From: a virus
Virus record (IMG/VR): IMGVR_UViG_3300012199_000042
Coordinates: 1-30,492 of that record
Reading direction: 5' to 3' (one strand)
Length of the DNA: 30,492 nt
Positions 27,026 through 30,492 of the stretch are shown here, in pieces. Position numbers and translations under genes: made by a program. Position 1 is the stretch's first letter, and each line of letters begins with the position of its first letter. The notes beneath the pieces are model-generated. The model was not told where the DNA came from and searched no databases. It was given only the letters and a program-made list of their open reading frames with translations.

Positions 27026-27265
27026 ATGGATTGTCCGAAGTGCCATGTGAGAATGCAGCAGTCTGAACCGTCTCCTCTTCAGGCCATCTTATTTTGCCCA
27101 TCCTGCAGGGCGCGGATTGTCATCACCTTGACGCAAGGCATTTCGACGATAGCACTTACTTTAGAAGCGGAGCACCTCCTGTGTGACTGGGGCGAGTTTG
27201 ACCGTGTATCCGTTCCGCAGGTATTCCAGGATGCCTTTTCCGAAGAGGAGGTCCTTGAGCCGTGA
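27026..27265 (+). CDS. Small zinc-ribbon protein
   Basis: A 79-residue protein beginning MDCPKCHVRMQQSEPSPLQA and then FCPSCRARIVITL: a CPxC..CPxC zinc ribbon in the first 35 residues, followed by an acidic C-terminal part. GAGAGG precedes ATG 27026; the longer upstream frame has no site. It overlaps the next gene by GTGA. Confidence 0.6.
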   Translation: MDCPKCHVRMQQSEPSPLQAILFCPSCRARIVITLTQGISTIALTLEAEHLLCDWGEFDRVSVPQVFQDAFSEEEVLEP

Positions 27266-27612
27266 AATTGATTGAAGCCTTAGTAGCCGCAAGCCAGGAG
27301 TTTGGTATCTATGGAGATTGGTCAGTCTTACATGGGCAAGATGCCCGTATCACTCTCTGGCAGAATCAATATACCTCCTATGTAGGTATGACCTTAGTTG
27401 GGCAGAGTGAGCGTCTAGAAGTTGTCATTGCGCGTCTTGCTGAAACGGATGCATCACTCATCTTGAGCGAACATTGGCAGATTGCCCGCTTTGCTGATAT
27501 TTCCCCCTCTCATCGTAGTCGATATGAAGCTATGCTTAGGCAAATAGGCGAGAACCGCCACCGCCGCGAACTTTACGGTGAATTCTTGGATAAGGAGGGA
27601 AACAAGGAGTGA
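27262..27612 (+). CDS. Hypothetical protein
   Basis: A 116-residue protein that starts at GTG 27262 by overlap with the previous gene. It has a beta core (DARITLWQNQYTSYVGMTLV) and a basic helical end (RYEAMLRQIGENRHRRELYG). It overlaps the terminase large subunit by a 4-base GTGA junction. Function unknown. Confidence 0.65.
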   Translation: MKLIEALVAASQEFGIYGDWSVLHGQDARITLWQNQYTSYVGMTLVGQSERLEVVIARLAETDASLILSEHWQIARFADISPSHRSRYEAMLRQIGENRHRRELYGEFLDKEGNKE

Positions 27613-29045
27613 CTACCGCTGTCCTCTCCCGTCCAGCAGAACGCCGCGCCTATGAAATGGTGTTATCTCGTCCAGTAGAACGCCGTCCTTATTCTCCATT
27701 CGGTGCTGCACGGCAGATGTTGCGCTCACGTCGTAGCGAGGTATTGAGTTGTGGGCCAGCAAACTCTGGAAAATCTCGTGGTGCTTTAGAGAAACTTCAT
27801 TATTGTGCTGTGAAGTATCCTGGTGCCCGCATGATTATTGTTCGCAAGACACGGGAGAGTATCACTCAGAGCGCGATGGTTACTTATGAGCGTAAGGTGC
27901 TTCCTGAAGGGCATCTTGCAGAAAGTAGAGTAGACGCTCGCAAACATCAGTGGAAAATTTATTTCTCCCCTGAACATCAGGAATATCGCTATCCAAATGG
28001 ATCTATCATCGCTGTCGGAGGTATGGATAAACCTTCTAAAGTTATGTCGAGTGAATGGGACATGATCTATGTCATGGAAGCGACTGAACTTACTGAAGAA
28101 GATTGGGAAATATTATCTATTCGCAAGCGATGGATGGTTATGCCTTACCAGCAGTTACTTGCTGATTGTAATCCATCATATCCTCAACATTGGCTTAAAC
28201 GTCGATGTGATCGTGGCGACACTCTTATGCTTCATGCTCGCTTTGAGGATAACCCTAGTATTACTTCTGAACAGATGGCTGACCTTGAACGATTAACAGG
28301 CGTGCGTAAAGATCGGTTATTTGGTGGAAAGTGGGCAGCGGCAGAGGGTATGGTGTACGGTATTTGGGATCCAAGTATTCATCTCGTCACTGAGAAGCAA
28401 CTCAAGGCCAGGGAAGTCTTCTACACCGACGGCACACTCAACCGCCAGGTGATCCGACATATCGTCGGCGGCGTCGATTGGGGCTTTACCAATCCCGGGG
28501 TACTCCAGGTTCACGGCATTGATGGAGACGGACGCAACTACCTGCTGGCAGAACTGTATCGCACACAACGGACAACTGATTGGTGGGTGGCCCGTGCTAA
28601 GGAATTAGATCAAGAGTTCCATGTAGAGCAATGGATTGCCGACCCATCAGAGCCTGCGGATATTCGCAAGTTCAACGAGGCAGGACTTCCAACGGTCGGC
28701 GCTGAGAACGCGCTTTCAACTGGCATCAAAGGCATGACCTCGAGGTTACAGATCCAGGGAGATGGTCGACCACGTTTTTACGTCTACGAATACGCGCTCC
28801 GCGATCGTGATGAATTGCGAGACGCGGCCCATCAACCCGTGTGGTTCGAGGGAGAGATTAACGAGTACGTGTGGCCGAAGTCGAAGGATGGGCAGCCTGT
28901 GAGGGAAGTCCCTGTAAAGACGAATGACCACAGTATGGACACCTCCAGGTACGTCTGCATGTACCTGGATAGCGGCATGGCGTTAGGTGAGTCAGAATAT
29001 GATACAGCCGATGCTATTAGGAACTATAGAGGATATGCTTCATGA
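27609..29045 (+). CDS. terL: Terminase large subunit
   Basis: The 478-residue protein has a P-loop SCGPANSGKS (47-56), Walker B MIYVMEATE (152-160), a coupling motif region around LLADCNPSYP (183-192) and a C-terminal nuclease domain starting IVGGVDWGFTNPG (285-297), with Asp290 as the first metal ligand and DHSMDTSRY near the end. This is the ATPase plus nuclease of the PBSX-like TerL group that packages DNA into the capsid. The start is GTG 27609. Residues 5-17 and 18-29 are a near-duplicate. Third-position use is AT-rich in the ATPase half and GC-rich from about 28380, which suggests a mosaic junction. Confidence 0.95.
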   Translation: MTTAVLSRPAERRAYEMVLSRPVERRPYSPFGAARQMLRSRRSEVLSCGPANSGKSRGALEKLHYCAVKYPGARMIIVRKTRESITQSAMVTYERKVLPEGHLAESRVDARKHQWKIYFSPEHQEYRYPNGSIIAVGGMDKPSKVMSSEWDMIYVMEATELTEEDWEILSIRKRWMVMPYQQLLADCNPSYPQHWLKRRCDRGDTLMLHARFEDNPSITSEQMADLERLTGVRKDRLFGGKWAAAEGMVYGIWDPSIHLVTEKQLKAREVFYTDGTLNRQVIRHIVGGVDWGFTNPGVLQVHGIDGDGRNYLLAELYRTQRTTDWWVARAKELDQEFHVEQWIADPSEPADIRKFNEAGLPTVGAENALSTGIKGMTSRLQIQGDGRPRFYVYEYALRDRDELRDAAHQPVWFEGEINEYVWPKSKDGQPVREVPVKTNDHSMDTSRYVCMYLDSGMALGESEYDTADAIRNYRGYAS

Positions 29046-29263
29046 GTAACCGGGATACACAATTTCGGGGATATGCAAAACTGGTTGAGCAAGAGATGTA
29101 TGATTTCTTACGAAGTAGCAGGGAAGTTGCTGATGTGAGGGAAACGCTTCGTCAGATTATAGCTTGTCATGCTTATGACCTGGTATGTTATGTGAATCAA
29201 TTTATGCCAGGAGTTGAGAATGTTCCCGATATAGAGACGTGGGATGACTTACCGGAAGGGTAG
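29042..29263 (+). CDS. Hypothetical small protein
   Basis: A 73-residue, mostly helical acidic protein (FRGYAKLVEQEMYDFLRSSR) that overlaps the terminase stop by ATGA and precedes the portal gene. No domain was recognised. The 53-base gap after it contains only the ribosome site of the next gene. Confidence 0.6.
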   Translation: MSNRDTQFRGYAKLVEQEMYDFLRSSREVADVRETLRQIIACHAYDLVCYVNQFMPGVENVPDIETWDDLPEG

Positions 29264-29316
29264 TAATTTTTATGACATTGTATGACAACAAAATTAAATC
29301 TGATTGAGGCTACTCA

Positions 29317-30492
29317 ATGGGAATGATAGGAACGTTTATGCAAAGTATGCAAGCAGGTTTACAAGCGGGCTACATGGCCGCCCGCCGCGTCTATGAAGAG
29401 CCAGCCCAATCGCACCGCAAACAAACCTGGCTGAACGTCTCGGCAGCCTATGCCCTTCTCTGGGCCTACTATAACACCTCACTCTTTGACCGCTCCATCA
29501 TGACCTACGAGCGCGGTGCATCGGCCTGGAACATCTGGGCTGCCTACAAGCAGCACTACACGCTCTATCGTGATATCAGGCTCATCTACAACCCGGTCCG
29601 TCGCCTGGTCAACTTCTATGCCGGCCAGGTCTACCCCGGCGTTCTCTCCATCGACGGCAAGAAACTTCCTGATGGTGTTCCATTGGCTATTCCCTTTAGC
29701 GAAGACACACCCGACACGCTGAAGGCCGCTATTGCGCAATTCTGGCAGTGGTCAAACTGGCAGAGTCGAAAGACGGTCATGATACGCTATGGCGCGGCGC
29801 TTGGTTCAGCCCTCGTCGAACTGGTGGACGACCTGGAGCGCGGCATCGTCTCATCGGAGATCATCTGGCCCGGCTTCATCTCGCACTTGGAGCTGGATCC
29901 GGCTGGCGACATCAAAGAGTATCACCTGCAATATCTCTCGCAAGACGAAGAGACAGGACGTACGTATACGTACCGCAAGGAAGTAACGAAAGATGCCTTC
30001 CGCTACTTCAAGGATGATGAGCCGTTTTCCTATAACGGGCAAGGCTCAACTATCCTCAATCCCTACGGTTTCGTGCCCGCGGTATGGGTGAAACACGAGG
30101 ACGTGGGTGGTATTCAGGGCAGCCCGGCTATTGCTGGTAGCCTCGGCAAAGTAGACGAGTTAAACAACCTCGTCTCTCACGCCCATGATCAAGTCCACAA
30201 GGTCATCGGTGCGCCTATGGTCCTCTGGACATCCACCAATGTCAGGAACATGTTCCAAGCCGCGAAGCGCGGTGTGAGTGAAGATGAACCGGTACCCACG
30301 TCAGACCAGGAAAATATGATGATCCTCAAAGGCTCATCTGATGGGCATGTGGATAGCCTGGCCGGCAACCTGCCGCTTGGTGAAGTCATCTTGTATGTAG
30401 ATAGGCTCTTAGGCGAGATCGAACAAGATCACCCTGAACTAGTGTTCTACAAGGAGCTTAGGGCTATGAGTCAAGTAACGGGCCCGGCAGCG
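29317..30492 (+). CDS. Phage portal protein (partial, cut by right edge)
   Basis: The frame is open from ATG 29317, preceded by GAGG at 7 bases, to the end of the window: 392 codons. It includes TWLNVSAAYALLWAYYNTSL, IRLIYNPVRRLVNFYAGQVY, YHLQYLSQDEETGRTYTYRK, YGFVPAVWVKHEDVGGIQGS and ELNNLVSHAHDQVHKVIGAP. Position right after TerL, the NP-x-R-x-L-V-x-F-Y segment and the H-x-D-Q-x-H-K-x-x-G-A-P segment fit portal proteins, which form the dodecameric ring at the capsid vertex. The 3' end is missing. The bases use GC-rich codons like the second half of TerL. Confidence 0.8.
   Translation, partial: MGMIGTFMQSMQAGLQAGYMAARRVYEEPAQSHRKQTWLNVSAAYALLWAYYNTSLFDRSIMTYERGASAWNIWAAYKQHYTLYRDIRLIYNPVRRLVNFYAGQVYPGVLSIDGKKLPDGVPLAIPFSEDTPDTLKAAIAQFWQWSNWQSRKTVMIRYGAALGSALVELVDDLERGIVSSEIIWPGFISHLELDPAGDIKEYHLQYLSQDEETGRTYTYRKEVTKDAFRYFKDDEPFSYNGQGSTILNPYGFVPAVWVKHEDVGGIQGSPAIAGSLGKVDELNNLVSHAHDQVHKVIGAPMVLWTSTNVRNMFQAAKRGVSEDEPVPTSDQENMMILKGSSDGHVDSLAGNLPLGEVILYVDRLLGEIEQDHPELVFYKELRAMSQVTGPAA

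Overview
The window looks like about 30 kb of a double-stranded DNA tailed-phage genome, or an intact prophage-like or plasmid-like form of one. It contains a DnaB-type helicase with an initiator, two terminase subunits, a portal gene cut by the right edge, and a lysis-type module at the left edge. Lysis genes at the left and the portal at the right suggest that the unseen structural genes lie outside both edges. The host cannot be fixed from the sequence. The moderate GC content, a 37-bp CRISPR repeat ending in CTGAAAG, and a general resemblance from memory to phage-like contigs of Ktedonobacteria (Chloroflexota) make that group a weak guess. No integrase, tRNA or rRNA gene was found.

Layout. 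Bases 1-1061 (+): the C-terminal end of a secreted or lysis-type protein, a small holin-like membrane protein and a signal-bearing HNH nuclease. Bases 1062-1873: a leader and a ten-repeat CRISPR array with no cas genes, ending at strong terminator hairpins (1991-2070). Bases 2088-20539 (almost all -): a long leftward arm of tightly packed small genes. It includes a HAD phosphatase, a ribbon-helix-helix/zinc protein, two membrane proteins with C-terminal helix-turn-helix regions, two XRE regulators and a DUF4352 lipoprotein. It also carries the replication block (initiator with iterons inside the gene, a BC1872-like protein, DnaB helicase), a C5 cytosine methyltransferase, an ECF sigma factor and a DUF932 protein. 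Bases 20148-21514: a symmetric control region of two divergent genes flanked by a 43-bp inverted promoter/operator repeat. Bases 21573-30492 (+): the rightward arm with a SWIM-like zinc protein, a probable ssDNA-annealing protein, a small terminase subunit, a ParB-like protein, a TET-associated-type glycosyltransferase, a large terminase subunit and a portal protein.

How it fits together. Both arms start from near-identical extended -10 promoters that overlap a TCACATATGTGA operator, so one regulator could control both. In the left arm the initiator gene carries five 19-bp palindromic iterons beside an AT-rich tract, an origin design like that of lambda O. The methyltransferase, ParB-like protein and glycosyltransferase suggest cytosine hypermodification of the phage DNA; the TET/JBP oxygenase expected in that pathway is not in the window.

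The most unusual signal is a probable small RNA at about 15515-15603 (+). It has its own promoter and a U-rich terminator. Its 26-nt segment next to the terminator is complementary, at 24 of 26 positions, to the start-codon region of the ECF sigma-factor mRNA encoded 1.6 kb away. Many genes of fewer than 100 codons have no recognisable function and are described only by what can be seen.
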